The translations under genes and the position numbers were made by a program. Source: an uncultured Paracoccaceae bacterium (GTDB lineage: Bacteria > Pseudomonadota > Alphaproteobacteria > Rhodobacterales > Rhodobacteraceae). From it: DNA of 64,000 bases. How positions within the stretch are numbered: position 1 is the stretch's first letter; each line of letters opens with the position of its first letter. Where the stretch lies: contig CANNFQ010000002.1 in NCBI GenBank assembly GCA_947503925.1, forward strand, positions 310,001-374,000, in the 5' to 3' direction. The notes under the pieces are model-generated. The model was not told the origin of the DNA. It saw only the letters and a program-made list of their open reading frames with translations, and searched no databases. Shown piece by piece: positions 16,722-24,941 of this stretch.

Positions 16722-17420
16722 TTATTGCGCGGCTGATAGCCCGATCGTAAGCGTTTCGGCTGCTGCCGCATAGGCATCAGCTGTGCCATCGATCAGATTG
16801 GCCGCGCGAAACGCGATGCTGTCGGCAACGGGTGCCCCTGACACGGTTGGGATTTCCGCCGCGATCTCGGACAGGCGCGCCTTGAGCGCGTCCGGATCTG
16901 CGCCACTGCTGTCACTGGCGTAACCAGCCATTTGATCGCGCAACCCGCCAAGCTCTGCCACGAAACCTTCCAGAACATCGCCATCAGGGCGGGTTTCGAT
17001 ATATGTCCGGATCGCCCATGCAGCCTCTTGACCCAGTAGTTCACCAAAGGCAGGCATCTTGGTTGTACCGTTTTGGGTATAGCCGGTGCGGAACCGTTCC
17101 AGATACCATTCATCATCGTAATCTGCCGCCTCAAGCAGGCGCAGATCCGGTGCCAACCCGCCAGAGACGACTTCCAGCCCATGACACCGCGCGCAGTTCT
17201 GGTTGTAGCCTGACGCGCCGATTTCGACCGCTTTCAGCCAGACATCCTCTCCGACTGCTTCGGCTCGGTAGGGGTTTTCGGACAGCCATTCCTCGCCCAA
17301 TGTTGGCAAACCGGCTGTGTCTACGGCTTGCGGTTGCACATCCCCATGGGCATTGACCAAACTGGCCGCAGCAATCAGGGCCGCGCATGTCAGGCTGTGT
17401 CTGAATGACATTTTCATCAT
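16722..17420 (-). CDS. pedF: Cytochrome c-550, PedF-like
   Basis: A 232-residue periplasmic c-type cytochrome. The signal peptide ends near AASLVNAHG, and the haem motif CARCH is at residues 76-80. A distal Met is likely in TTKMPAFGE. It resembles PedF, the electron acceptor of PQQ alcohol dehydrogenases in Pseudomonas. The ATG at 17420 is preceded by GGGAG, so the longer reading to 17456 is not used. It is divergent from the TIGR03863 gene across a motif-bearing promoter region and leads the pedF-moxJ-coxGSLM run. Confidence 0.85.
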   Translation of the reverse strand: MMKMSFRHSLTCAALIAAASLVNAHGDVQPQAVDTAGLPTLGEEWLSENPYRAEAVGEDVWLKAVEIGASGYNQNCARCHGLEVVSGGLAPDLRLLEAADYDDEWYLERFRTGYTQNGTTKMPAFGELLGQEAAWAIRTYIETRPDGDVLEGFVAELGGLRDQMAGYASDSSGADPDALKARLSEIAAEIPTVSGAPVADSIAFRAANLIDGTADAYAAAAETLTIGLSAAQ

Positions 17421-17484
17421 TGTTCGTCTCCCGGAAGGCAGTGTTTTGTCTGTCACGCTGTTTTTTGCCAGCAGTTTCCCCTGA

Positions 17485-17502
17485 TTGGTATAGGACCTTG
17501 GT
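17485..17502. promoter_or_regulatory. Candidate regulator site in pedF/TIGR03863 divergent promoter
   Basis: TTGGTATAGGACCTTGGT reads ACCAAGGTCCTATACCAA on the minus strand and nearly matches ACCAAGGTTCTATATCC before the PQQ dehydrogenase (27251-27267). A second related block, GGTCCTATTCGACC (17518-17531), follows. The 140-base intergenic region drives genes in both directions. Confidence 0.5.
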
Positions 17503-17560
17503 GCGGACTAGACGAAGGTCCTATTCGACCGCCCGCCAGCCCTTTGTTAGCGTTTGAGCC

Positions 17561-18727
17561 ATGGGGAAAGATTTAGCTTACAGCGTCATTGCCGGCCTGA
17601 TGATCGCCGCAGCCGCACAGGCAGAGGTGGCGCTGCATGTGGGCTATCTGTCGGTCTATGAGGACCTGCCACCGACCCTGTCCAATCTGGACCCGGAGCC
17701 TGCGGATATCGGTATAGCAGGTGCGATGACCGGCCTTGAGGACAATAGCACAACGGGTCGTTTTCTGGGCCATAGCTACACACTGACCACGACCATTCTG
17801 GAAGAAGGCGACGATCCATTGGCGGCGGCTGCGGCATTGCTGGACGAAACCTCGTTTGTCATCATTGATGCCTCGGCGGATGATCTGCTGGCCATTGCTG
17901 ATCTGCCTCAGGCCGCAGATGCACTATTGTTCAATGCCGCGGCGGACGACGTGCCGCTGCGCGATGATGCCTGCCGGGCCAATATCCTGCATACAATGCC
18001 CTCAGTCGCGATGCGCACCGATGCGTTGGCGCAGATGTTTTTGAAGCGACGCTGGTATGATCTGGTGATGATCGCGGGCACGCATCCACAGGACACAGCC
18101 TATGCTGACGCCATGCGCCATAGCCTGACGAAATTCGGGCTGGAACTGGCAGCAGAAAAGACATGGGCCTTTGACGCCGATATGCGCCGCGCCGCCGCAC
18201 AGGAAGTGCCCTTGTTTACGCAGGATTTTGGCGATTACGATGTCATGGTAATCGCGGATGAGTTGCATGATTTTGGGCGTTATGTGCTCTATAATACGTG
18301 GGAGCCGCGTCCGGTGGCCGGGTCCGAAGGGCTGACCGCTGTGACTTGGTCACCGGTGATCGAACAATGGGGTGCCGCCCAGTTGCAAAGCCGATTCGAA
18401 GATCAGAATCGTCGCGACATGACTGGTCAGGATTATGCGGCATGGGCCGCAATGCGAACCTTGGGCGAGGCTGTAACGCGCACCGACGCCGCTGATGTTG
18501 ATACGCTGCGCACCTACATCCTGTCGGATGCGTTTGAATTGGCCGGGTTCAAGGGCCGCCCTCTGACCTATCGCGATTGGAACGGGCAATTGCGTCAGCC
18601 GATTGCGCTGGCCCATCCACGCGCGTTGGTGGCCCAGGCCCCGCTTGAGGGATTTCTGCACCAGACCAATGAGCTGGACACACTTGGTCTGGACCGGCCC
18701 GAAAGCGATTGTGAGGCATTTCAATGA
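17561..18727 (+). CDS. PQQ alcohol dehydrogenase-associated ABC binding protein (TIGR03863-like)
   Basis: A 388-residue periplasmic protein of the leucine-binding (type I) fold with signal peptide ending near AAAAQA. Recognisable pieces are VALHVGYLSVYEDLPPTLSN, IGIAGAMTGLEDNSTTGRFLGH, and the C-terminal GFKGRPLTYRDWNGQLRQP. That last block is characteristic of the PedB-like proteins found only with PQQ alcohol dehydrogenases. The ligand is unknown; it may belong to the ABC system encoded downstream (20136-21640). Its stop overlaps the next start by 4 bases. Confidence 0.85.
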   Translation: MGKDLAYSVIAGLMIAAAAQAEVALHVGYLSVYEDLPPTLSNLDPEPADIGIAGAMTGLEDNSTTGRFLGHSYTLTTTILEEGDDPLAAAAALLDETSFVIIDASADDLLAIADLPQAADALLFNAAADDVPLRDDACRANILHTMPSVAMRTDALAQMFLKRRWYDLVMIAGTHPQDTAYADAMRHSLTKFGLELAAEKTWAFDADMRRAAAQEVPLFTQDFGDYDVMVIADELHDFGRYVLYNTWEPRPVAGSEGLTAVTWSPVIEQWGAAQLQSRFEDQNRRDMTGQDYAAWAAMRTLGEAVTRTDAADVDTLRTYILSDAFELAGFKGRPLTYRDWNGQLRQPIALAHPRALVAQAPLEGFLHQTNELDTLGLDRPESDCEAFQ

Positions 18728-19686
18728 TCCGATCCGTGCTAATCCTGTCTTGTTTGGTGACGTCCCCGGCCCAGGCGGGCGAGATTTGGGTGACCAATGA
18801 AAAGGATGACACCGTATCGGTGATTTCGACCGAAACGCTGGAGGTGATCCAGACCTATCCGACCGGTGAACGGCCCCGCGGCATCACCTTTTCCAAGGAT
18901 TACAGCCGGGTCTATATTTGTGCTTCTGACAGCGACGCCGTGCAGGTGATGGATCCAAATACGGGTGAGATTTTGCATGACCTGCCATCAGGCGAGGACC
19001 CCGAACAGTTTGTCCTGCACCCAAATGACCGTCATCTTTATATCGCCAATGAGGATGACGCGATCACCACCGTCGTTGATACCGAAACCCGCAAGGTGAT
19101 CGCCCAGATCGATGTGGGGGTTGAGCCCGAGGGCATGGCCGTGTCCCCTGATGGGGCCATCGCGATTACCACATCGGAGACGACCAATATGGCCCATTGG
19201 ATCGATACCGAAACACAAGAGCTGTTCGCCAACACCCTTGTCGATAGCCGCCCTCGTCATGCGGAGTTTGTGGCCGGTGGCACCCAGCTTTGGGTCAGTT
19301 CGGAAATTGGCGGGACGATCACTATTTTTGATGTCGCCGACCAGAGTGAGATCGGCAAGATTTCCTTTGAAGTGCGGGGCGTGCATCCTGATCGGGTGCA
19401 GCCCGTTGGGTTTGAATTTACGCTGGATGAAAAAACCGCCTTTGTGGCACTTGGCCCGTCAAATCACATCGCGGTCGTCAATGCCGAAAGTTTTGAGGTT
19501 GAAGACTATATTCTGGTCGGTCGCCGTGTCTGGCATATGGATTTCAACGGTGATAAAAGCCAGCTTTTCACTACCAATGGCGTGTCGGGGGATGTGACCG
19601 TGATTGATGTTGCCTCCCGCACCGCCATCAAATCAATCAAGGTCGGCCGCTTCCCTTGGGGCGCGGCCTATCGCCCAACAGAATAA
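18724..19686 (+). CDS. PQQ catabolism-associated beta-propeller protein (TIGR03866-like)
   Basis: A 320-residue periplasmic seven-bladed propeller of YVTN type. Repeats are evident as VWVTNEKDDTVSVIS-like, YICASDSDAVQVMD, LYIANEDDAITTVVD and LFTTNGVSGDVTVID units about 42 residues apart. The signal peptide is short (ends at PAQAG). Such proteins accompany PQQ alcohol dehydrogenases; the biochemical role is unknown. It overlaps the upstream gene (ATGA) and is followed after 12 bases by the next cluster gene. Confidence 0.85.
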   Translation: MIRSVLILSCLVTSPAQAGEIWVTNEKDDTVSVISTETLEVIQTYPTGERPRGITFSKDYSRVYICASDSDAVQVMDPNTGEILHDLPSGEDPEQFVLHPNDRHLYIANEDDAITTVVDTETRKVIAQIDVGVEPEGMAVSPDGAIAITTSETTNMAHWIDTETQELFANTLVDSRPRHAEFVAGGTQLWVSSEIGGTITIFDVADQSEIGKISFEVRGVHPDRVQPVGFEFTLDEKTAFVALGPSNHIAVVNAESFEVEDYILVGRRVWHMDFNGDKSQLFTTNGVSGDVTVIDVASRTAIKSIKVGRFPWGAAYRPTE

Positions 19687-19698
19687 GGCGTATCCGGT

Positions 19699-20139
19699 AT
19701 GAAATTTTTGACCGCGCTGCTGATGGTTGTTCTGGCCAATGCGGCTTTGGCGGATGGTGACGAAAGGCCATCCTTTGGGGTTGCTGGCCTGTTATCGGGC
19801 AAAAACAAAGAGGACCTGCCGCCGATCATTCTGTCCGCCGGGGAGCCGATTTCATCCGCTCCATGGGTGCTGAAATCCGGCACCTATTACGAGTTTGAAA
19901 TTCAGGGCGATGGCAGTCAGGAACTGGCGTTGGTTGGCCCCGAATTTTTCCGCGCGATCTGGATTGATGAGATCGTGGTGGAGGGGTTGGAAATCCGCCC
20001 GCTTGGTTTGGACAGTGTCGAATTTGACGAAGCGGGCGAGATGGAAATCGGTTTTATCGCGATCAAGCCGGGTGCTTACTACATGAAGATCCCCGGCACG
20101 ACGGGCGAGACGCAACGGGTTGAAATCACGATAGAATGA
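19699..20139 (+). CDS. Small periplasmic protein of the PQQ dehydrogenase cluster
   Basis: A 146-residue protein with a signal peptide (cleavage near ANAALA) and an all-beta look: WVLKSGTYYEFEIQGDGSQ, FRAIWIDEIVVEGLEIR and a final AYYMKIPGTTGETQRVEI. The pattern is cupredoxin-like in shape, but no Cys-His-Met copper set is visible. It is embedded between the beta-propeller gene and the ABC ATPase, overlapping the latter by 4 bases, so it belongs to the same operon. I do not recognise a named family. Confidence 0.65.
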   Translation: MKFLTALLMVVLANAALADGDERPSFGVAGLLSGKNKEDLPPIILSAGEPISSAPWVLKSGTYYEFEIQGDGSQELALVGPEFFRAIWIDEIVVEGLEIRPLGLDSVEFDEAGEMEIGFIAIKPGAYYMKIPGTTGETQRVEITIE

Positions 20140-20852
20140 CAGGCATCCGCGTCGCAAATCTGACCTATCGCTATGGTGCAAAGACGGCGCTGGATGATGT
20201 GAGCCTTGAGGTGCGGCAGGGCGCGTTTTGCGCCCTTTTGGGCCCGAATGGCGCGGGTAAATCGACCCTTTTCAATCTGTTGACCCGGCTCTATGTGCCG
20301 CAGGCGGGCCGGATCACCATTGCTGGACATGATTTGCAGGATAACCCACGGGCTGCATTGGCAAAACTGGGGATCGTGTTTCAACAAACCACGCTTGATC
20401 TGGACCTGACCGTGCGCCAGAATCTGACATATTTCGCCGCCCTTCATGGGCTGTCAGGCCGTGATCGGGCGCGCCGTGTTGATCTGGTGTTGGAGCGGTT
20501 GGACATCGCTGACCGGGCTAGGCAAAAGGCGCGGACGCTGAATGGCGGTCACAAGCGCCGGACGGAGATTGCGCGGGCCTTGTTGCATGATCCGGCGGTG
20601 TTGTTGCTGGACGAGCCAACCGTGGGGCTGGATGCCGCTGCGCGGGCAGGCATCACGGATCATGTGCATGGGCTGGCGGATGAGGGCGTCACTGTGCTGT
20701 GGGCGACCCATCTGGCGGATGAGGTCCGCCCGGATGATCGGTTGGTTGTCCTGCATCAGGCGAAGGTGCTGGCCGATGGATATGCCAGTGAAATCAGTGG
20801 TGTAAAGCCGTTGCAACAGGCGTTTCTGGACCTGACAGGCGCGAACGCATGA
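20136..20852 (+). CDS. ABC transporter ATP-binding protein of PQQ cluster (TIGR03864-like)
   Basis: A 238-residue ABC ATPase: Walker A GPNGAGKST near residues 36-44, Q-loop VFQQTTLDLDL, and Walker B VLLLDEPT. The signature is LNGGHKRRTEIARAL, a degenerate LSGGQ typical of the TIGR03864 group seen with PQQ alcohol dehydrogenases. It is coupled to both neighbours by 4-base overlaps. With the permease that follows, it forms an ABC-2-type exporter of unknown substrate. Confidence 0.87.
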   Translation: MTGIRVANLTYRYGAKTALDDVSLEVRQGAFCALLGPNGAGKSTLFNLLTRLYVPQAGRITIAGHDLQDNPRAALAKLGIVFQQTTLDLDLTVRQNLTYFAALHGLSGRDRARRVDLVLERLDIADRARQKARTLNGGHKRRTEIARALLHDPAVLLLDEPTVGLDAAARAGITDHVHGLADEGVTVLWATHLADEVRPDDRLVVLHQAKVLADGYASEISGVKPLQQAFLDLTGANA

Positions 20853-21640
20853 TCGGATATCTGACTGCCCTGAGCGCGATTGTGACGCGCGAGGCACTGC
20901 GGTTCATTCATCAGCGGGAACGGTTTGTTGCAGCCCTCGTGCGGCCACTGGTTTGGCTCCTTGTTTTTGCGGCTGGCTTTCGCGCGGCGCTGGGATTGTC
21001 AATTATCCCGCCTTATCAGACCTATATCACTTACGAGACCTATATCGTGCCGGGGCTGTGCGGCATGATCCTGCTTTTTAACGGGATGCAGTCGTCGCTA
21101 TCGTTGATCTATGACCGTGAAATGGGGTCGATGAAATTACTGTTGACCAGCCCCTTGCCGCGCTGGTGGTTGTTGACGTGCAAGCTTTTGGGGGCCACGG
21201 CGATTTCGATTTTGCAGGTCTATGCCTTTCTGGCGATTGCCGCTGTTTTTGGCATCGTGATGCCGCCGCTGGGTTATCTGACGGTGTTGCCTGCATTGGT
21301 TGTATCGGGCCTGATGTTGGGCGCGCTGGGTTTGTTTTTGTCAAGCTTTATCAAGCAGTTGGAAAACTTTGCGGGGGTGATGAACTTCGTCATTTTCCCG
21401 ATGTTTTTCATGTCATCGGCCCTGTATCCGCTGTGGAAAATGGCGGAGTCATCAGAGCTGTTGCATGATATCTGTGCTGTCAATCCGTTCACCCATGCGG
21501 TCGAATTGATCCGCTTTGCGCTATACGCATCGTTCAATCCCGCCGCCCTTGGCTGGACGGTTTTGGCGGTTGCTTTGTTCACGGGTCTCGCACTTTGGGG
21601 GTATAGCCCGGAGGGGTCGGGGATACGTCGCAGGGGCTGA
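20849..21640 (+). CDS. ABC-2 type permease, PedC-like
   Basis: A 263-residue membrane protein with six hydrophobic segments and the ABC-2 exporter pattern (YIVPGLCGMILLFNGMQSSLS, YDREMGSMKLLLTSPLP, MFFMSSALYPLW, NPFTHAVELIRF). It resembles PedC of phenylethanol-degrading Pseudomonas. It pairs with the overlapping ATPase gene upstream. The substrate is unknown; a function in maturation or signalling of the alcohol-oxidation system is only suggested by context. Confidence 0.85.
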   Translation: MIGYLTALSAIVTREALRFIHQRERFVAALVRPLVWLLVFAAGFRAALGLSIIPPYQTYITYETYIVPGLCGMILLFNGMQSSLSLIYDREMGSMKLLLTSPLPRWWLLTCKLLGATAISILQVYAFLAIAAVFGIVMPPLGYLTVLPALVVSGLMLGALGLFLSSFIKQLENFAGVMNFVIFPMFFMSSALYPLWKMAESSELLHDICAVNPFTHAVELIRFALYASFNPAALGWTVLAVALFTGLALWGYSPEGSGIRRRG

Positions 21641-21698
21641 CCTTTTCTATGACCATGGCATTGCTGATTTTGCCGCATAGACCTGTTATTACGGGGGT

Positions 21699-22235
21699 AT
21701 GAGACATTTATTGATCCCGCTTTGTATCTGTGCAGCGCCCGTTCTGGCCGATGATGTGTCAGACTATGGCACGCTGAACCCGGATGAAATGACATGGCAA
21801 TCCTATGTCCAAAGGGCCGAGGATGGTGAGACGGGGATGGTGATCTGTTCGATGGGCTATGCCCTGACCAAATCGGGCGATCACACATCCGCCCGCACGC
21901 TGTTTCAGAACTGTGCTGATGATGGTTATACCGGCGCGATGACCTGGATGTCTCAGTTAGATAACAACGGGTTAGGTGCGGACTACAGCCCCGATGCCGC
22001 CGCCGCATGGGACCGCCGCGCGGCAGAGGCGGGCGACCCGGTTGGCAAGTTCAACCACGGTATCAACCTGATGCGTGGGCACGGCATAGCGCAGGATGAG
22101 ACATTGGGCCGCCAACTGGTGGCTGAAGCGGCAGCGGATGGTTTGCCGATTGCCCGCCGTTTGCAAGCAGCTGGTTATGATCTGGATGAGGTCACGCCGG
22201 ATGCTGATAACTGGAAATACGCGCCGCTTTTCTGA
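21699..22235 (+). CDS. Sel1-like repeat periplasmic protein
   Basis: A 178-residue protein with signal peptide (ICAAPVLA) and Sel1/TPR-like helices: MVICSMGYALTKSGDHTSARTLF and AAAAWDRRAAEAGDPVGKFN followed by GHGIAQDETLGRQLVAEAA. Such repeats usually mediate protein contacts. It lies 58 bases after the PedC-like gene on the same strand and is probably the last gene of that operon. No partner is identified. Confidence 0.7.
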   Translation: MRHLLIPLCICAAPVLADDVSDYGTLNPDEMTWQSYVQRAEDGETGMVICSMGYALTKSGDHTSARTLFQNCADDGYTGAMTWMSQLDNNGLGADYSPDAAAAWDRRAAEAGDPVGKFNHGINLMRGHGIAQDETLGRQLVAEAAADGLPIARRLQAAGYDLDEVTPDADNWKYAPLF

Positions 22236-22729
22236 CCCCCTCACGCAACGTTCGGTGGGGTGTCGGGCATGGGGTTTTCCAAGACTTTACCGAATCATGG
22301 TTAATGGCCTGCTTTTGCGGGATTTGGACCGGTCTGCAAAGCGTCGGCGACACGTCGGCAAAACGTCGGACCCCGTGGCGCGCCCTGCCATGTTTAACCC
22401 GCCGCGCGGTGAAAGTCTGAAGATGGTGTTAACCTTTTCCACAGCCCCGGCGTGACATGCCTGTACAGGCGTTCAACCGCAGTTGTGACCGAGACCGCAA
22501 TCATCGTTAAGCGTCTGTTATTGGATTAGTTATATTTAGACTAAAAACGTTTCGTATCCTTATTCCAAAAAATGCCGGCCAGAATATCCGGCAATTGTGG
22601 TGTGATGTGCAAAATACATGTGTTAAAAATTGACAGATCACGTTGCTGATCGACAGGCCGGATTTGAATATCGGCACCATGGCTGCGATACGTTTTTGCA
22701 AGTTTTGAGATTTCGTTTGGAGATTGGTT
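22236..22729. other. Intergenic region without a convincing gene
   Basis: A 494-base gap. The first half is GC-rich and contains three CGTCGG repeats at 11-base intervals (22342-22369). The second half (about 22500-22620) is AT-rich and has a small stem GCCGG..CCGGC (22574-22590). Short reading frames here lack ribosome sites and family resemblance. It probably holds the promoter of the RsbQ-like gene. Confidence 0.6.
22342..22369. repeat. Three CGTCGG direct repeats in 11-bp phase
   Basis: CGTCGG occurs at 22342, 22353 and 22364, exactly 11 bases apart, and a degenerate CGTGGC starts at 22374. The helical phasing fits an array of half-sites for a regulator, but no known motif is recognised. 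Confidence 0.45.
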
Positions 22730-23527
22730 ATGCAGGTGTGTCAACGTCATGCGGCCACGACATATGGCACAGGACACCGTGTTCTGGTCTTGGCGCATGG
22801 ATATGGTTGCGACAAGAATATGTGGCAGCGGTTTATCCCCCTGCTTGCCGATCGTTATCGTATCATCTGCTATGATCTTATGGGGTGTGGTGGGTCGGAT
22901 CTGTCATACTATGACAGGAAGAGATACGATACGTTGGATGGTCATGCGGACGACCTGATCGCCATTCTGGATGAAATGGGAATCCAGAATGCTGTTCTTG
23001 CCGGGCATTCGGTCAGCGCCATGACGGTGGCTTTGGTCGCCAACAAGCGCCCGGACCTAGTTGAATCTCTGGTGATGATTTGCCCATCGCCGAGCTTTAT
23101 CAATGCGGGTGACTATGTCGGGGGGTTTGAACGGGCTGACATCGACAATCTACTGGAGACGCTGGACGCCAACTATCTGGGTTGGTCCAGCGAAATGGCG
23201 CCTGCCATCATGGGAACCCCCCATATGCCGGAAATGGGCGAAACGCTGACCAACAGTTTCTGTCAGGCCGATCCTGATATTGCCCGCCATTTCGCACATG
23301 TCACGTTCCTTGCGGATCACAGGCACGATGTTAAAAAGGTGCCGCAGAAAACACTGGTCCTGCAATGTCGCGACGATGTTATTGTGCCCCCTGAAGTTGG
23401 CGATTGGATGATGACCAATATGACAAATGCCGATCTGGTTGTGTTGGATGCGATGGGTCATTGTCCGCATATCAGTTATCCTGCCGAAACGGCAGCAGCC
23501 CTAGAAGCGTTTCTATCTGCCGCATGA
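22730..23527 (+). CDS. RsbQ-like alpha/beta hydrolase
   Basis: A 265-residue hydrolase. The triad is readable as Ser94 (AGHSVSAM), Asp216 (CRDDVIVPPEVGDW) and His244 (AMGHCPHISYP), within two or three positions of Bacillus RsbQ (Ser96, Asp219, His247); GHCPH is an RsbQ hallmark. RsbQ-type hydrolases process or bind a small molecule and activate a PAS-containing partner; plant KAI2/D14 receptors are relatives. The ATG at 22730 has GGAG upstream. The stop overlaps the start of a PAS-sensor kinase, the expected kind of partner. Confidence 0.88.
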   Translation: MQVCQRHAATTYGTGHRVLVLAHGYGCDKNMWQRFIPLLADRYRIICYDLMGCGGSDLSYYDRKRYDTLDGHADDLIAILDEMGIQNAVLAGHSVSAMTVALVANKRPDLVESLVMICPSPSFINAGDYVGGFERADIDNLLETLDANYLGWSSEMAPAIMGTPHMPEMGETLTNSFCQADPDIARHFAHVTFLADHRHDVKKVPQKTLVLQCRDDVIVPPEVGDWMMTNMTNADLVVLDAMGHCPHISYPAETAAALEAFLSAA

Positions 23528-24867
23528 CGGACGCCTCAAACAGGGCAAGTGACCTTGATCAGTATCCTGTTGGCCTTGTCGATTGTGATGCCGTCGGGCG
23601 GATAACCTATATGAATGCGCAGATGCGCGACTGGGTGCCCGCCGCGTCGGGGGAAAGCCTGTTGGGCAAGCCGTTTTATGGATTGCTGAGCCCTGCGGGT
23701 CGCATCTATTTTGAGACACATCTGCGCCCCATGCTGATGATCGAAGGGGTTATCAGCGAGATTTCCCTTGATCTGCTCGCGCCCGCCGGGCAGCGCAAGT
23801 GCATTTACCTGAGCGGACGCACGAAGTTGGATGCTGATGGTCAGATCGTATCGCTGCATCTTGTGTGTTTTTCCGGAGACGACCGCCGCCGATACGAGGA
23901 AGAGCTCTTGCTGCGCCGCCGCAAAGCCGAAGCCTATGAGGCGATGGTGGCAGCTTCCCCTGATGCAATCATCAATGTTGATACGCGACAGAGGATACAG
24001 AGCTGGAATGATGCGGCTGAACGTTTGCTTGGCTATTCGGTCGATGAGGCGCTGGGCGAGCAGCTTTACCCATTGATCATCGCTGATGACCGTCGTGTCG
24101 AAAACGAAGAACAGCTGGAGGCGGTCGCCAATGGTGAGGCCGTGACAGTCGACACAGCAAGATTGCACAAGGATGGTTCATCAGTTCCGGTTGAGGCCAG
24201 TATTGCAGGCATCAATGATGAAAAGGGCACCCATATTGGCGCGATTTCGATCCTGCGCGATATCACGGACCGCCAGCGCAACGAAGCGATCATCCAGACT
24301 CTGAACCGGGAAGTCGTCCACCGTTCAAAGAACCTGTTAGCCGTCGTGAGCGGCATCGCCTCGATGACTTTGAGATCGACGCCGCATGACGCCTTTGCTG
24401 ACGTATTTCAAAATCGTCTTGCGAGCTTGGGCAAAAGTCTGAACCTGCTTGTAGAACGCAGTTGGGGCAACATCGCATTGGACGTCCTGATTGCGCGTCA
24501 GCTTGATCATTTGGGGGAGAAGGCCCTTTCGCAAGTGCGGGTTGACGGCCCCAAGGTTGGCATAGAACCGCATAAGGCCGAGGCGATCGGCATGGCCATC
24601 TTTGAGTTATCGACGAATGCGATCAAATATGGCGCACTTTCAAATCCTGACGGACGCATTGAAATAAGCTGGCAACAGGATATCGATGATCAAAGCATTG
24701 TCATGCAATGGTGTGAACAGACCGATGCCGGATGCACGCCGCCCACCCGCGAAGGCTTTGGCTCGAAACTGACTGGTGTGTTGCTGGAGCGCGCTGTCAT
24801 GGGGCAGGTTATGGCCGATTATACCCCAGAGGGCTTGCACTGGCAGTGCAAATTCATCCCCGATTAG
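23524..24867 (+). CDS. PAS-PAS sensor histidine kinase, HWE/HisKA_2 type
   Basis: A 447-residue soluble kinase without membrane segments. A first PAS domain (residues about 5-125, DQYPVGLVDCDAVGRITYMN) is followed by a second PAS/PAC domain (about 140-255, AASPDAIINVDTRQRI to AISILRDITDRQRN). The kinase core has phospho-acceptor His266 in VVHRSKNLLAVVSGIA, an N-box ELSTNAIKYGALS, and a glycine-poor ATP lid, as in HWE/HisKA_2 enzymes. The start ATG overlaps the hydrolase stop (ATGA). The first PAS is presumably where the RsbQ-like protein acts. No response regulator is adjacent. Confidence 0.85.
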   Translation: MTDASNRASDLDQYPVGLVDCDAVGRITYMNAQMRDWVPAASGESLLGKPFYGLLSPAGRIYFETHLRPMLMIEGVISEISLDLLAPAGQRKCIYLSGRTKLDADGQIVSLHLVCFSGDDRRRYEEELLLRRRKAEAYEAMVAASPDAIINVDTRQRIQSWNDAAERLLGYSVDEALGEQLYPLIIADDRRVENEEQLEAVANGEAVTVDTARLHKDGSSVPVEASIAGINDEKGTHIGAISILRDITDRQRNEAIIQTLNREVVHRSKNLLAVVSGIASMTLRSTPHDAFADVFQNRLASLGKSLNLLVERSWGNIALDVLIARQLDHLGEKALSQVRVDGPKVGIEPHKAEAIGMAIFELSTNAIKYGALSNPDGRIEISWQQDIDDQSIVMQWCEQTDAGCTPPTREGFGSKLTGVLLERAVMGQVMADYTPEGLHWQCKFIPD

Positions 24868-24920
24868 CGCCGCGTTCGTTTGCTGCATGGTCATCACAGT
24901 TATACGACATCGCGCATGAG

Positions 24921-24941
24921 GTCCCGGATCAGGTCCGGGAC
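24921..24941. terminator. Hairpin at convergent gene ends
   Basis: GTCCCGGA and TCCGGGAC flank a 5-base loop, between the kinase stop (24867, plus) and overlapping the stop codon of the minus-strand ABC ATPase (24929). It has no T run, so terminator strength is doubtful. Confidence 0.4.

Noticed and set aside
22236..22729. Possible small genes (for example an 81-codon frame from 22630)
   Set aside because: No ribosome site or family pattern, and the frame runs into the RsbQ-like gene in another register.
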